From Rossellomorea aquimaris (GTDB lineage Bacteria; Bacillota; Bacilli; Bacillales; Bacillaceae_B), in contig NZ_JAIVAT010000007.1 of the NCBI RefSeq assembly GCF_020172085.1, forward strand, positions 248,001 to 312,000: a stretch of DNA of 64,000 bases. Direction: 5' to 3'. Position numbers and translations under genes: made by a program. Positions 54,807-63,604 of this stretch are shown piece after piece. Position 1 is the stretch's first letter; each line of letters opens with the position of its first letter. Below the pieces are notes generated by a model. That model was not told where the DNA came from, ran no database searches, and worked only from the letters and a program-made list of their open reading frames with translations.

Positions 54807-55826
54807 ATGGACATTTTTGATATTGCGAGGCTTGCAGGGGTGTCGCGAAAGACGGTGCAGCGGGTGTTAAACGACTCCGATCAGGTGCGGCCAGAGACCC
54901 GGGAGCGGATCATGAAGATCATGGAAGAACATCAGTATCAGCCGAATGTGTCAGCGAGACGGCTGGTGAAGAAGAAGACCCATACGATCGGACTGTTTAT
55001 TATTCAGGATCCACGGAAAGACAGGATCTATTCGGATGATCTTTTTTATAGCGCCGTGATCGGGGCAGTGATCAATGCCTCCTCTCTCCGTGGCTACAAG
55101 GTGCTCGTGACGATTACCGAATTGGATGATCCGTCTCCGGTGATGAAGCTGTACCGGGAGAAAAGTATCGATGCAGGCATCATTATCAGCTGGAGCAACG
55201 TGCAGCCCATTGTGGACAATATCCTGTCGGCCGGCTTTTTGGTCGGGGTCTTCGATCAGAACAATCTCACCGAGCGTACACCTTCCATTCCGATGCCGAT
55301 ACTGCAAAATGAAAAGGGGGCGATGGAGGCGGCGAATCACTTCATCCAGCTTGGACATGAAGATATCGCCATCATCACGGGGGATGAAGACAATCATGCT
55401 GCAAGGGAGCGGCTCAGTGGATTTCAGAAAGCATTGAAGTCAGCAGGAATTCCCCTGAAGCCTGAGTACATATTTAAGGGAAGATTTATGGAAGAATCGG
55501 GACGGGAAGCGGTCCACCATTGGATGGACAAGGGGATGCTGCCGTCTGCCATCGTCTGTTCCAATGATCATATTGCCTTTGGTGCCCTCAAAGCATTGAA
55601 GGAGGCAGGACGGAATGTTCCACAGGACGTTTCCCTCATCGGCTTTGACAATATCCTGCTGACGGAATACACGTCTCCTGCCCTTTCGACCATGAATGTG
55701 CCAAGAGTGGAGATGGCGGTTTCTTTGGTAGAACAGTTGATACACAGGGTCGAAGGAGTACCGGATGAAAAGATGAAGCCGTTTCAAGCGACTCTCGTAA
55801 GCAGGGAGTCCTGCCGTAAAAAGTAA
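54807..55826 (+). CDS. LacI family transcription regulator
   Basis: 339 residues: N-terminal HTH DIARLAGVSRKTVQRVLND with hinge helix SARRLVKKKTHTIGL, then a periplasmic-binding-like sugar domain ending in AIVCSNDHIAFGALKAL and VSLIGFDN. It precedes the beta-glucanase gene, whose promoter is overlapped by an 18-bp palindrome, so it probably represses that gene until a glucan-derived sugar binds (inference). AGGAGG upstream of the ATG. Confidence 0.94.
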   Translation: MDIFDIARLAGVSRKTVQRVLNDSDQVRPETRERIMKIMEEHQYQPNVSARRLVKKKTHTIGLFIIQDPRKDRIYSDDLFYSAVIGAVINASSLRGYKVLVTITELDDPSPVMKLYREKSIDAGIIISWSNVQPIVDNILSAGFLVGVFDQNNLTERTPSIPMPILQNEKGAMEAANHFIQLGHEDIAIITGDEDNHAARERLSGFQKALKSAGIPLKPEYIFKGRFMEESGREAVHHWMDKGMLPSAIVCSNDHIAFGALKALKEAGRNVPQDVSLIGFDNILLTEYTSPALSTMNVPRVEMAVSLVEQLIHRVEGVPDEKMKPFQATLVSRESCRKK

Positions 55827-55827
55827 G

Positions 55828-55860
55828 CCTGATTCCCCTTGGGAACGGGCTCTTTTTTTG
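55828..55860 (+). terminator. Terminator of the LacI gene
   Basis: GCCTGATTCCC-ctt-GGGAACGGGC then T7. Confidence 0.85.
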
Positions 55861-55891
55861 TAGAAAGTGAGATTGTTATTGTAAAAAAATG

Positions 55892-55947
55892 TTGTCAATC
55901 CATCGTGAAGGTTTTATAGTTATATACAAATGTCCCACGTGAGACAT
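55892..55947 (+). promoter_or_regulatory. Promoter and LacI-type operator of the glucanase gene
   Basis: TTGTCA (55892-55897), 17 nt, TATAGT (55915-55920). The one-mismatch palindrome ATGTCCCACGTGAGACAT spans 55930-55947, over the expected start of transcription. Confidence 0.82.
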
Positions 55948-55970
55948 AAACAAATACAGGAGGCGTTCAC

Positions 55971-58931
55971 ATGTTAAAAAAAGCAGTCACTTCTTTTACC
56001 GCTGCATGTCTCATCATGACTCTGCCACCAGGAACCATAGGAAAAGCCGTACAAAAAGACAAGCCCTATCATCTAAAGGATTCAACCCTGAGGGATAAAA
56101 CGATTGAGGGGGACCTGGTGATCACACCGGATGCCGGAGAGAATATTACTCTTGAAAACGTGACGGTGCTAGGGGAAACCCTGATCAAAGGGGAAGCACC
56201 GGATACCCTGCAATTGACAGATTCCGAGTTGCATAGCCTCTCGATTCAAGGACCCGGTCACTTGGCAAAAATCACTGTTTCCGGAGAATCGGTCGTTGAA
56301 GAGACTGAGTTGGAAGGCAATGTTATATTAGAAGAAAACGAGATTACATTTGACGGATTTCAGAACGTAACTGTATCGGCATCACATGTCAAAACGAAAA
56401 AAGCCGATTTGAAAGGTGAGTTCGATACGGTTTCGACGACAGGGAAAAAGGGGGAAGCGCAAGTAGAACTTGACGGTATTGCAGAGCGGTTAGAATTGAA
56501 CGCGCTTTCATCTGTCGCTCTTTCGTCTGACGGAGTGGTAAAAGAACTTCTGGTGTCGCAAACAGGTAAAGGATCGACCATCGACGGAGAAGGATCCATT
56601 GAAAAAGCAACATTGAACAGTGAAATCGAATTCAATGGGAAAGAAACAAGTGACGCTGCTTCTTTTGTTACACCATGGTCCCTCGTCTGGAATGATGAAT
56701 TCAATGAGGAAGAGATCGACCGTAATAAGTGGACGTTTGATATCGGCAACGGTTATACCGATGCCAACGGAACCTTCATTCCGGGATGGGGGAACAATGA
56801 ACGGCAATATTATACGGATCGCCCGGAAAATGCAAGGACGGAAGACGGGAAGCTGTTGATCACAGCCAAGAAGGAAGACTATAAAGGGTATGCCTATACG
56901 TCATCCCGTTTGAAGACGAAGGGGCTTTTTTCAAAGACTTACGGGAAATTTGAAATGAAGGCATCCCTGCCAGTCGGAAAGGGATATTGGCCGGCGTTCT
57001 GGATGTTGCCTGAAGATGACCGGTACGGCGGATGGGCTGCTTCCGGTGAGATTGATATTTTAGAAGCACAGGGAAGCAATCCGGGTGAAGCCATCGGAAC
57101 ACTTCATTACGGTGAATCGTGGCCGAATAATAAATATACCGGCACTCACTATGCCTTTGAAGGTGGATCGACCATTGCCGACGAGCATGTGTACTCGGTT
57201 GAATGGGAGCCGGGGGAAATCCGCTGGTATGTGGACGGGAAACTCCGTCAGACCCAAAACAACTGGTACAGTAAAGGCACAGGAAATGCCGCTAATTTCA
57301 CGTATCCCGCTCCATTCGACCAGCCGTTCCATATGCTGTTGAATCTGGCGATCGGCGGAAATTTCGATGGCGATCCGACAGAGGAGACGATGTTCCCTCA
57401 ATCCATGGATGTGGACTATGTGCGTGTGTATGATTTGACAGGAAGACCGTATCAATCGCCGGAACTGCCTGTATTTGAACAGGCACCATTACCGGATGAC
57501 GCGAAGCAGCCACTGGAAGATGGTAACTTGATTTACAACAATGGTTTTAATCAAGATTGGGAAGACGTTGACGGGATTCCTGGGGTGGAGAATACGGATT
57601 ACTGGTACTTCCTGACCGTACCTGATTTTGGAGGGAAGGCGAATGTGTCCCTTGACCAGGTTGATGGAAGTCATTTTGCCAAAGTGGATGTGGAAGAGCC
57701 GGGAAGCCAGCCTTACTCCGTGCAGCTCATCCAGGACGTTTCCCTCGGAAAGGGTCGATATTATCGTGTATCTTTTGATGCGAAGTCGACCGGTTCACGA
57801 CCGATCAATGTAAAAGTAGGCGGTGGAGCGGACAGGGGGTACAGCGCTTATTCAAACAGCGAAGCCTTTTCATTAACGGACGAGCTGGAATCCTATGAAA
57901 TGGTATTCCAGATGACCGAGGAAAATGATCTTGCAGCACGCGTGGAGTTTAATCTCGGATTGTCCAAGCTCCCAGTGTGGCTCGGGAATGTCCGGGTGGA
58001 AGAGATCCCTCCTGTACAAGTAGATCCGGATGCTTCCAAGCCAGCCCTTTCAAACGGGAACCTTCTCTATAATGGAACGTTCGATCAGGGATTCCCTGAC
58101 CGTCTGCTGTTTTGGAATCTGATAGGTTCCGAGAGTGCCGAATCCATGGGAGTGGATCCTGAGGAGCGGGTATTCGCGGTCAAGCCATCAAGTGAAACAG
58201 ACGAGGTTGGAATGGTACAAAAAGGGGTACAGCTTAAGGCGTTGAATGAGTATGAATTGACGTTTGACGGGGTGGCTGAGAGTGATCGTGACCTTGTGAT
58301 CGAGCTGAGAAGCAAAGACGGGGAAGAGGTCTATGCAACGGAAACAATTTCTCTGACTACAGATTGGGATAATCATGCCATGAAGTTTACGATGCCGGAT
58401 GTAACAGATCTTGAATCCCAGCTGTTCATCCATCTCGGAGGAAGCACTGATGAGGTAAAGCTGGATAACTTCAAGTTAAAGAAAATAGCGGGAGCGCCGG
58501 GTGCGAATATGATTCAAAATGGCTCTTTCGATACCGATTTGGAATTCTGGGAAAATTACATCCACGTTGATGCTTCTGCTGCTATTATGGAAGAAGATGG
58601 GCAGGCGAAGATCTCGATTGAAAATGAAGGAAATGAAACCTGGAGTGTTCAGCTTTATCAGGGTGGATTGAAGCTTGAGCCGGGAGTGGAATACACGCTT
58701 TCCTTTGATGCGAGTTCGACGGTTGACCGGACGATGGAAGTGACAGTGGAAAATGCCGGTTATCATCGCTACTTATCAGAAGTCGTTCAGCTTGGTGGGG
58801 ATAAAGCGCATTATGAGTATACATTTACGATGCCTGCTAGTGATTCAACGAGTCTTAAGTTCCTGCTGGGTAAAAGCGGATCGTCGATCGGAGCTCATGA
58901 TGTGGAGATTGATAATGTGGTGTTGAAGTAG
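55971..58931 (+). CDS. Secreted GH16 endo-beta-1,3-glucanase with CBMs
   Basis: 986 residues. Signal peptide (1-25), a beta-solenoid-like region (about 35-230; repeated short strands such as TIEGDLVITPDAG, ITLENVTVLGETLIKG), a GH16 domain (about 235-480) with catalytic Glu360-x-Asp362-x-x-Glu365 in SGEIDILEAQG, and three carbohydrate-binding-module repeats each opening GNLIYNNGFNQ, GNLLYNGTFDQ or ANMIQNGSFDT (CBM4/9 type). It cleaves laminarin-like beta-1,3-glucans outside the cell. AGGAGG upstream. Next to its likely LacI regulator. Confidence 0.93.
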   Translation: MLKKAVTSFTAACLIMTLPPGTIGKAVQKDKPYHLKDSTLRDKTIEGDLVITPDAGENITLENVTVLGETLIKGEAPDTLQLTDSELHSLSIQGPGHLAKITVSGESVVEETELEGNVILEENEITFDGFQNVTVSASHVKTKKADLKGEFDTVSTTGKKGEAQVELDGIAERLELNALSSVALSSDGVVKELLVSQTGKGSTIDGEGSIEKATLNSEIEFNGKETSDAASFVTPWSLVWNDEFNEEEIDRNKWTFDIGNGYTDANGTFIPGWGNNERQYYTDRPENARTEDGKLLITAKKEDYKGYAYTSSRLKTKGLFSKTYGKFEMKASLPVGKGYWPAFWMLPEDDRYGGWAASGEIDILEAQGSNPGEAIGTLHYGESWPNNKYTGTHYAFEGGSTIADEHVYSVEWEPGEIRWYVDGKLRQTQNNWYSKGTGNAANFTYPAPFDQPFHMLLNLAIGGNFDGDPTEETMFPQSMDVDYVRVYDLTGRPYQSPELPVFEQAPLPDDAKQPLEDGNLIYNNGFNQDWEDVDGIPGVENTDYWYFLTVPDFGGKANVSLDQVDGSHFAKVDVEEPGSQPYSVQLIQDVSLGKGRYYRVSFDAKSTGSRPINVKVGGGADRGYSAYSNSEAFSLTDELESYEMVFQMTEENDLAARVEFNLGLSKLPVWLGNVRVEEIPPVQVDPDASKPALSNGNLLYNGTFDQGFPDRLLFWNLIGSESAESMGVDPEERVFAVKPSSETDEVGMVQKGVQLKALNEYELTFDGVAESDRDLVIELRSKDGEEVYATETISLTTDWDNHAMKFTMPDVTDLESQLFIHLGGSTDEVKLDNFKLKKIAGAPGANMIQNGSFDTDLEFWENYIHVDASAAIMEEDGQAKISIENEGNETWSVQLYQGGLKLEPGVEYTLSFDASSTVDRTMEVTVENAGYHRYLSEVVQLGGDKAHYEYTFTMPASDSTSLKFLLGKSGSSIGAHDVEIDNVVLK

Positions 58932-58938
58932 ATATTAA

Positions 58939-58971
58939 GGGAGTGCAGCGTCTTGGGCGCTGTGCTTTTGG
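58939..58971 (+). terminator. Terminator of the glucanase gene
   Basis: AGTGCAGCG-tcttggg-CGCTGTGCT then TTT. Confidence 0.75.
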
Positions 58972-58983
58972 TTTGGGTGTAGG

Positions 58984-59003
58984 CTGATTGAGCGCTCGGT
59001 CAA
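58984..59003. repeat. 20-bp palindrome CTGATTGAGCGCTCGGTCAA
   Basis: Third copy of the palindrome (18740, 54492), 41 bp before array A9, between convergent genes. Confidence 0.78.
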
Positions 59004-59043
59004 AGGTCAGGAGGACGGAGGAAATTTTCGAAATAGGTAGAAC

Positions 59044-59156
59044 GGTCGATATCCGGGTGATTTCGGTCGATAAAATCAAATGAAGGGTCGATAAACTGAA
59101 AAAACGGTTGATATCCTGAAAATAAGGTCGATAAATCTCCATAACGGTCGATATCC
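59044..59156. repeat. Array A9: GGTCGATA word, 20-21-nt period, six units
   Basis: Starts at 59044, 59065, 59086, 59106 (GGTTGATA), 59126 and 59146. Followed alternately by TCC and AAA. Left border GGTAGAAC. Confidence 0.93.
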
Positions 59157-59179
59157 AATCCAACAGCAGTCCCATACCT

Positions 59180-59218
59180 CAAAAAGAGAAGCAGCCGATA
59201 CCCAATCGGCTGCTTCTT
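59180..59218 (-). terminator. Terminator of the YerD-like gene
   Basis: Minus strand GAAGCAGCCGATTGGGTATCGGCTGCTTC in effect: arms GAAGCAGCCGAT and ATCGGCTGCTTC, then T-run. Confidence 0.9.
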
Positions 59219-59222
59219 TCCC

Positions 59223-60803
59223 TTATGTCAGTACTTTTTCCGGCTTGATTGGATGAAGTCGTCCGTCCTCATCCCGAAATACGATATGTTCACGGCCAAA
59301 CTTCGTCGGAGTATCGATTCCAGTGGCAGCGGCCAGGTTATACAGGCCTTCGCGCAGGGAGATGATGTAGTTACACACACGAAATGATTTTTCTTCGACG
59401 ATAAGTGCCTTTTGCAGTTTCTTATCCGTGGTGGCAACGCCGACAGGGCAGTTGTTCGTGTGACACACCTGAGCCTGGATGCAGCCAACAGAGAACATCA
59501 GCCCGCGGGCAATGTTGACAAAGTCGGCTCCCAGGGCAAGGGCGAAGGCGATTTTATCGGGTGTTAATAGTTTTCCAGATGCGAAGATTTTCACCTTGTT
59601 CCGTACCCCGTATTTCACCAGGGTATCGTGGAGGAAAGGAAGTGCCGATTTGATTGGGATCCCAGCAGATGCAGCGAGTTCCTGATAGGATGCGCCTGTT
59701 CCGCCTTCTCCTCCGTCCACGGTGATGAAGTCGGGATATTTTCCGGAGGTGGCCATATAGGAGGCAAGGTCTTCAATATCATTTGTGTTTCCTACGACCA
59801 ATTTGATTCCGACGGGTTTGCCCCCTACTTCCCTCAGTTGTTCGATGAAGTCCATCATCTGTTCGTTGCTGTTGAATTCCTTGAATCGGTTTGGGCTGTC
59901 GATGGATTTCCAAGGCTCCACGTTACGGATGTTGGCGATCTCCTCTGTTACTTTTTTTCCGTCAACGTGGCCACCACGGGTCTTGGCGCCTTGAGCCAGT
60001 TTTAATTCAAAGGCCTTCACTTCTTTCAGCTCACTTTTCTTTTTGAATTCCTCCCAGGAAAATTCTCCGTCCTTCGTTCTGACTCCAAATAAACCCGGGC
60101 CGATCTGGCAGATGATATCGACGCCGCCTTTGAGGTGATGCTTTGATAATCCGCCTTCCCCGGTGTTCATCCACGATCCGGAAGCGAGCTTTAAGCCGGT
60201 TGATAAGGCCGTGATGGCCGCTTCACCGAGGGAGCCGTAGCTCATGGCGGATTGACCGACGAGTCCTTTCACTTTAAACGGATGCCTGCACGTATGCTCG
60301 CCGATGACCGGTGCGTCTTCGTCTTTCAGGAGAAACGGATCCACTTCGGTTTCTTCCCTGTGTTCCCTGCGGCTGAGCAGGTTATCTTTATCGATTTTGT
60401 AGATTTTGGTTTTGACTTTTTGAGAGTGATCGATGCGGAGTTCGTCCCGCTGGACAGGGAAAAGGGTGTTCCGTATGTAGTAGCCTTCCTTTTCGAAGTC
60501 CCGCTCAGAGCCGAATCCGAGCATCCTTGATTTATATTTCCCAGCCATGACGGTATGGGTATACTCCAGTCTTGAGAAGGGTTTTCCTTCGTTGTCGTGA
60601 TGGAAGAGATACTGTCTGAGTTCTGGTCCGATTTTCTCGAGGATGTATCTCATTTTTCCGAGGACAGGGAAATTCCGCAACACCGCATGCTCTTTTTGTT
60701 TTTCATCGGTCAGCCATACATAAAGGATCAGTCCGATGGGAATCACGAGTGCGAGCACGATGACGATAAGGAGAATCCACTGAATGACAGAAATGCTGTT
60801 CAC
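59223..60803 (-). CDS. yerD: Glutamate synthase-like FMN protein (YerD type)
   Basis: An N-terminal membrane span (about 7-30) is followed by a glutamate-synthase central/FMN barrel domain: SYGSLGEAAITALSTGLKLA, FITVDGGEGGTGASYQELA, and the Cys cluster GCIQAQVCHTNNCPVG for an iron-sulfur centre. It lacks the amidotransferase domain of true GltB; the reaction is unknown. GTG at 60803 with GGAGG seven bases upstream is preferred to the ATG at 60809. Confidence 0.9.
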   Translation of the reverse strand: MNSISVIQWILLIVIVLALVIPIGLILYVWLTDEKQKEHAVLRNFPVLGKMRYILEKIGPELRQYLFHHDNEGKPFSRLEYTHTVMAGKYKSRMLGFGSERDFEKEGYYIRNTLFPVQRDELRIDHSQKVKTKIYKIDKDNLLSRREHREETEVDPFLLKDEDAPVIGEHTCRHPFKVKGLVGQSAMSYGSLGEAAITALSTGLKLASGSWMNTGEGGLSKHHLKGGVDIICQIGPGLFGVRTKDGEFSWEEFKKKSELKEVKAFELKLAQGAKTRGGHVDGKKVTEEIANIRNVEPWKSIDSPNRFKEFNSNEQMMDFIEQLREVGGKPVGIKLVVGNTNDIEDLASYMATSGKYPDFITVDGGEGGTGASYQELAASAGIPIKSALPFLHDTLVKYGVRNKVKIFASGKLLTPDKIAFALALGADFVNIARGLMFSVGCIQAQVCHTNNCPVGVATTDKKLQKALIVEEKSFRVCNYIISLREGLYNLAAATGIDTPTKFGREHIVFRDEDGRLHPIKPEKVLT

Positions 60804-60853
60804 TTTCATACCTCCTATAGGGAGAAAGAGCCTTTTACAGGCTCAATCCCTTT

Positions 60854-62575
60854 TTAAAATAGTCGTTTCAACGCTTTTCGCAGTGGTGGCATTTCGACTT
60901 CATGCTTCTTGAAAAATTTCTTCATGACGTGCTTGGAGTAGCCTGACGCCTGTTCGAAATTGATTTTGCCGGGAAGGGGAGGCTGGTCTTCGATGACACA
61001 GTCGATGATGACCGGTTTATTGGACTTTGCAGCCATTTCGAAGGCAGGCTGCAGGTCTTCATGCTTAACGACTCGGTAACCTTCACCGCCGCACGCTTTG
61101 GCAAATTGGGCGAAATCAATGTCCTGGAGGTCTGTTTCATATTCCAGGTGGCCGATGGATTCCTGTTCATACTTGATCATGCCGATCTTCCGGTTGTTCA
61201 TGATGACGACGATGATCGGGAGCTTGTATTTCACAGCGGTGACGAAATCATGCATCACCATCGTAAAACCTCCGTCTCCGCAAACGGCAATCGCCTGGCG
61301 TTCGGGCTCTGCGATGCCACTTGCGATGGCTCCTGGAAGTCCACAGCCCATTGTTGCCATCCAGCTCGAGATGATCATTTTCTGATTGGTCATTTTGAAA
61401 TGACGGGCGGTCCAGACCGTCACGTTGCCCACGTCCACGGATAGGGTTGCATCATCATCGGCAATCTTCTGAAGGGCAGCGATGACTTGTGGTGGCTTCA
61501 TGGGTGTCGTCACTTCGACTTCATCTTTTTCAATATGCTTCCACCAGTTTTTCATATTGTTCTGGCATTCTTCCAAGAAAGAGCGGTCTTCTTTGACAGG
61601 TAACTGCTCGTTCCATTGCTTCAGGACCAGGTTGGAATCACCGACGATCCCGACGGAAACCGGATATCTCTTTCCGATTTGAGTTGCGTCAGCATCGATC
61701 TGGACGGCCGGGGTATCGTCAGGAAGGTAATCACGATAAGGGAAAGACGTACCGATCATAATGAGGAGGTCGGATTCCTCCATGGCTTCGTAGGCGGGCT
61801 TCGTTCCAATCTGGCCGAGCTGGCCGAGATTATGGGGATGCCTGTCCGGGAAAATGCCTTTTGCAGGGAGTGTAAAGATGACAGGAGCCCCTATTTTTTC
61901 GGCAAATGCCTCTAGTTCACGGGCCGCATGCCTTGATCCCGTTCCTGCAAGGATGACCGGACGCTTCGCTTTATGTACGTATTCCATTCCGGTCTTCATG
62001 TCTTTGTCCAGGGGAGCGGGGATGGTTACAGCCGGGATGCTTGATGTAGCCTTCACGCTGTCCTTGATTTTCTGTCCGGGGATGTCGTCCGGGATGATCA
62101 GCACGGACACACCTTTTTTCGCGTAAGCGGTCCGGATCGCCTGATTCATCAAATCGGGAAGTGACTCAGGTGATGTCACCCGCTCGCAGTAAACGGAGAC
62201 GTCCGCAAATACGCGATCGAGATGGACTTCCTGGAACGAATCCATGCCGAGTTCTTCCGTTGCCATCTGTCCTGCCAAAACCAATACGGGCGCACCGTCT
62301 GCCTTTGCATCATACAAACCATTCAATAAGTGTATGGCTCCGGGTCCGCCGATGGATAAGCATACCCCGATGTTTCCGGTGAGCTTGGCATAAGATGAGG
62401 CGGCGAGTGCTCCGACTTCTTCATGTCTGACCTGGATGAACTCAATATTTTCTTTTTCACTCCGGAGCACGTCGACAAAATGATTGATGGAATCACCGGG
62501 AAGACCGAATACATGCTTGATGTTCCATTGCTCCATGATGTCTGCTGCTGCCTGTCCTGAGAGTTTATGTGCCAT
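60854..62575 (-). CDS. ydaP: Pyruvate oxidase-type ThDP enzyme (YdaP)
   Basis: 573 residues of the acetolactate synthase/pyruvate oxidase fold. N-terminal catalytic Glu region FIQVRHEEVGALAASSYAKLTG, FAD-type middle domain, ThDP motif GDGGFTMVMHDFVTAVKYKLPIIVVIMNN in part. Probably converts pyruvate to acetate or acetyl-phosphate with O2 or quinone. ATG at 62575 with AAAGGAGG upstream; the long frame beyond it runs through repeat array A10. A SigB-like promoter lies upstream. Confidence 0.92.
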   Translation of the reverse strand: MAHKLSGQAAADIMEQWNIKHVFGLPGDSINHFVDVLRSEKENIEFIQVRHEEVGALAASSYAKLTGNIGVCLSIGGPGAIHLLNGLYDAKADGAPVLVLAGQMATEELGMDSFQEVHLDRVFADVSVYCERVTSPESLPDLMNQAIRTAYAKKGVSVLIIPDDIPGQKIKDSVKATSSIPAVTIPAPLDKDMKTGMEYVHKAKRPVILAGTGSRHAARELEAFAEKIGAPVIFTLPAKGIFPDRHPHNLGQLGQIGTKPAYEAMEESDLLIMIGTSFPYRDYLPDDTPAVQIDADATQIGKRYPVSVGIVGDSNLVLKQWNEQLPVKEDRSFLEECQNNMKNWWKHIEKDEVEVTTPMKPPQVIAALQKIADDDATLSVDVGNVTVWTARHFKMTNQKMIISSWMATMGCGLPGAIASGIAEPERQAIAVCGDGGFTMVMHDFVTAVKYKLPIIVVIMNNRKIGMIKYEQESIGHLEYETDLQDIDFAQFAKACGGEGYRVVKHEDLQPAFEMAAKSNKPVIIDCVIEDQPPLPGKINFEQASGYSKHVMKKFFKKHEVEMPPLRKALKRLF

Positions 62576-62607
62576 AGTGGAACCTCCTTTGATTGAATAG
62601 TGATTTT

Positions 62608-62633
62608 TTACCACCGTTGGAGATTTGTTAAAC
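62608..62633 (-). promoter_or_regulatory. SigB-like promoter of ydaP
   Basis: Minus strand GTTTAA (62628-62633), 14 nt, TGGTAA (62608-62613). B. subtilis ydaP is a SigB gene. Confidence 0.68.
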
Positions 62634-62677
62634 GTTGAGCGAAGGAGTGGTGCAACTTTTGTAGATGGATGTAGAAC

Positions 62678-62768
62678 GATCGATATCCCGAGGGTTCCGG
62701 TTGATAAATGAAATGAACGGTCGATAAAATGAAAATAAGGTTGATAAATCCTGATAAAGGTTGATAAC
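62678..62768. repeat. Array A10: GGTTGATA/GGTCGATA word, 20-21-nt period, five units
   Basis: Starts at 62678 (GATCGATA), 62699, 62719, 62739 and 62759. Left border TGTAGAAC. Same family as A9. It lies between a terminator and the ydaP promoter. Confidence 0.92.
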
Positions 62769-62782
62769 CTTTCTGAACACAC

Positions 62783-62816
62783 AAAAAAAGCAACCGATCT
62801 AAGATCAGTTGCTTAT
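62783..62816 (-). terminator. Terminator of the nuclease-fold gene
   Basis: AAGCAACCGATC-taa-GATCAGTTGCTT with T7 on the minus strand. Confidence 0.9.
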
Positions 62817-63601
62817 CCCAATACCACTTCCACACCGAAATGGTCCGAAACGACAGGTTTATTCACTTCATTAAAGATAACCCTGGATGATTTTACCGGA
62901 ATTTTTTCACTGGAGAGAATAAGATCGATACGAAGGTCGAGTTTGTTCTCATCCCAGCCTGCGATTTTTCCTTGAACGGTGATGCCTCTGTCTCTTTCTG
63001 CTGCGGTATCGAATGTGTCATGCAGCCCTTTGGAAAGAAGATAATCGTATCCTTCCCCACGGATCAGGGCGTTGTTGTTAAAATCGCCCATTAAGAAGAA
63101 CGGGGATTCAGCCGTGACCTGCTCCATCAAGTTATCGACTTGAAACTGAAATGGCTCTTCATTGTCCGTCCACCAGCCGAGGTGGCAGGAGTAGAAGGTG
63201 AGGGGCTTTCCTTCATATGAAATCGTGGCCCCTACGATTTTACGGGTTTTCCAATAGGATTGGTCGTGACTTTTTGAGATGAAGAAGTGGTGGTCTTCCA
63301 CAATCGGGTGCTTTGTTAATATGGCGACGCCTTCTTCATAAATGTCGTATCCGATATGAGCGAAGTCCCAGACGAGGGAGTAATCTGTCACACCCTGTTT
63401 CTCTAGTTCTCCAAGGAGGACTAGGGCAAAATTGTCTTTTTTGATCAGCCCCTGGACGGTTTCACTTTCGATCAGCTGACTGACTTCCTGAAGGGCGATG
63501 ACATCATAGGATTTCTCCGCGATGTCATCGGCTAAGATCGAGATTTTTTCGTGTTGGTTGTCTTCCTGCCATGAGTGACAATTCAACGTGAGTAATTTCA
63601 T
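62813..63601 (-). CDS. Endonuclease/exonuclease/phosphatase family protein
   Basis: 262 residues with the metal-dependent EEP fold: LLTLNCHSWQ (Asn), VIALQEVSQ (Glu), FYSCHLGWW (His), FLMGDFNNNA (Asp-x-Asn) and VSDHFGVEV (Asp-His). Members cleave DNA, RNA or phosphoester lipids; the substrate here is unknown. It starts 3 bp after the PTS gene, so they are co-transcribed, which might hint at a sugar-phosphate or phosphodiester role (inference). Confidence 0.92.
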   Translation of the reverse strand: MKLLTLNCHSWQEDNQHEKISILADDIAEKSYDVIALQEVSQLIESETVQGLIKKDNFALVLLGELEKQGVTDYSLVWDFAHIGYDIYEEGVAILTKHPIVEDHHFFISKSHDQSYWKTRKIVGATISYEGKPLTFYSCHLGWWTDNEEPFQFQVDNLMEQVTAESPFFLMGDFNNNALIRGEGYDYLLSKGLHDTFDTAAERDRGITVQGKIAGWDENKLDLRIDLILSSEKIPVKSSRVIFNEVNKPVVSDHFGVEVVLG

Positions 63602-63604
63602 AAA

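Noticed and set aside
58855-59182. Reading frames over array A9 with repeated IDR/ST peptides
   Set aside because: The repeated peptide is a by-product of the 20-nt DNA repeat; no ribosome site, and the frame runs antisense into the glucanase gene.
62576-62782. N-terminal extension of the pyruvate oxidase frame
   Set aside because: It reads through array A10 and the SigB-like promoter; a strong ribosome site stands before the ATG at 62575.
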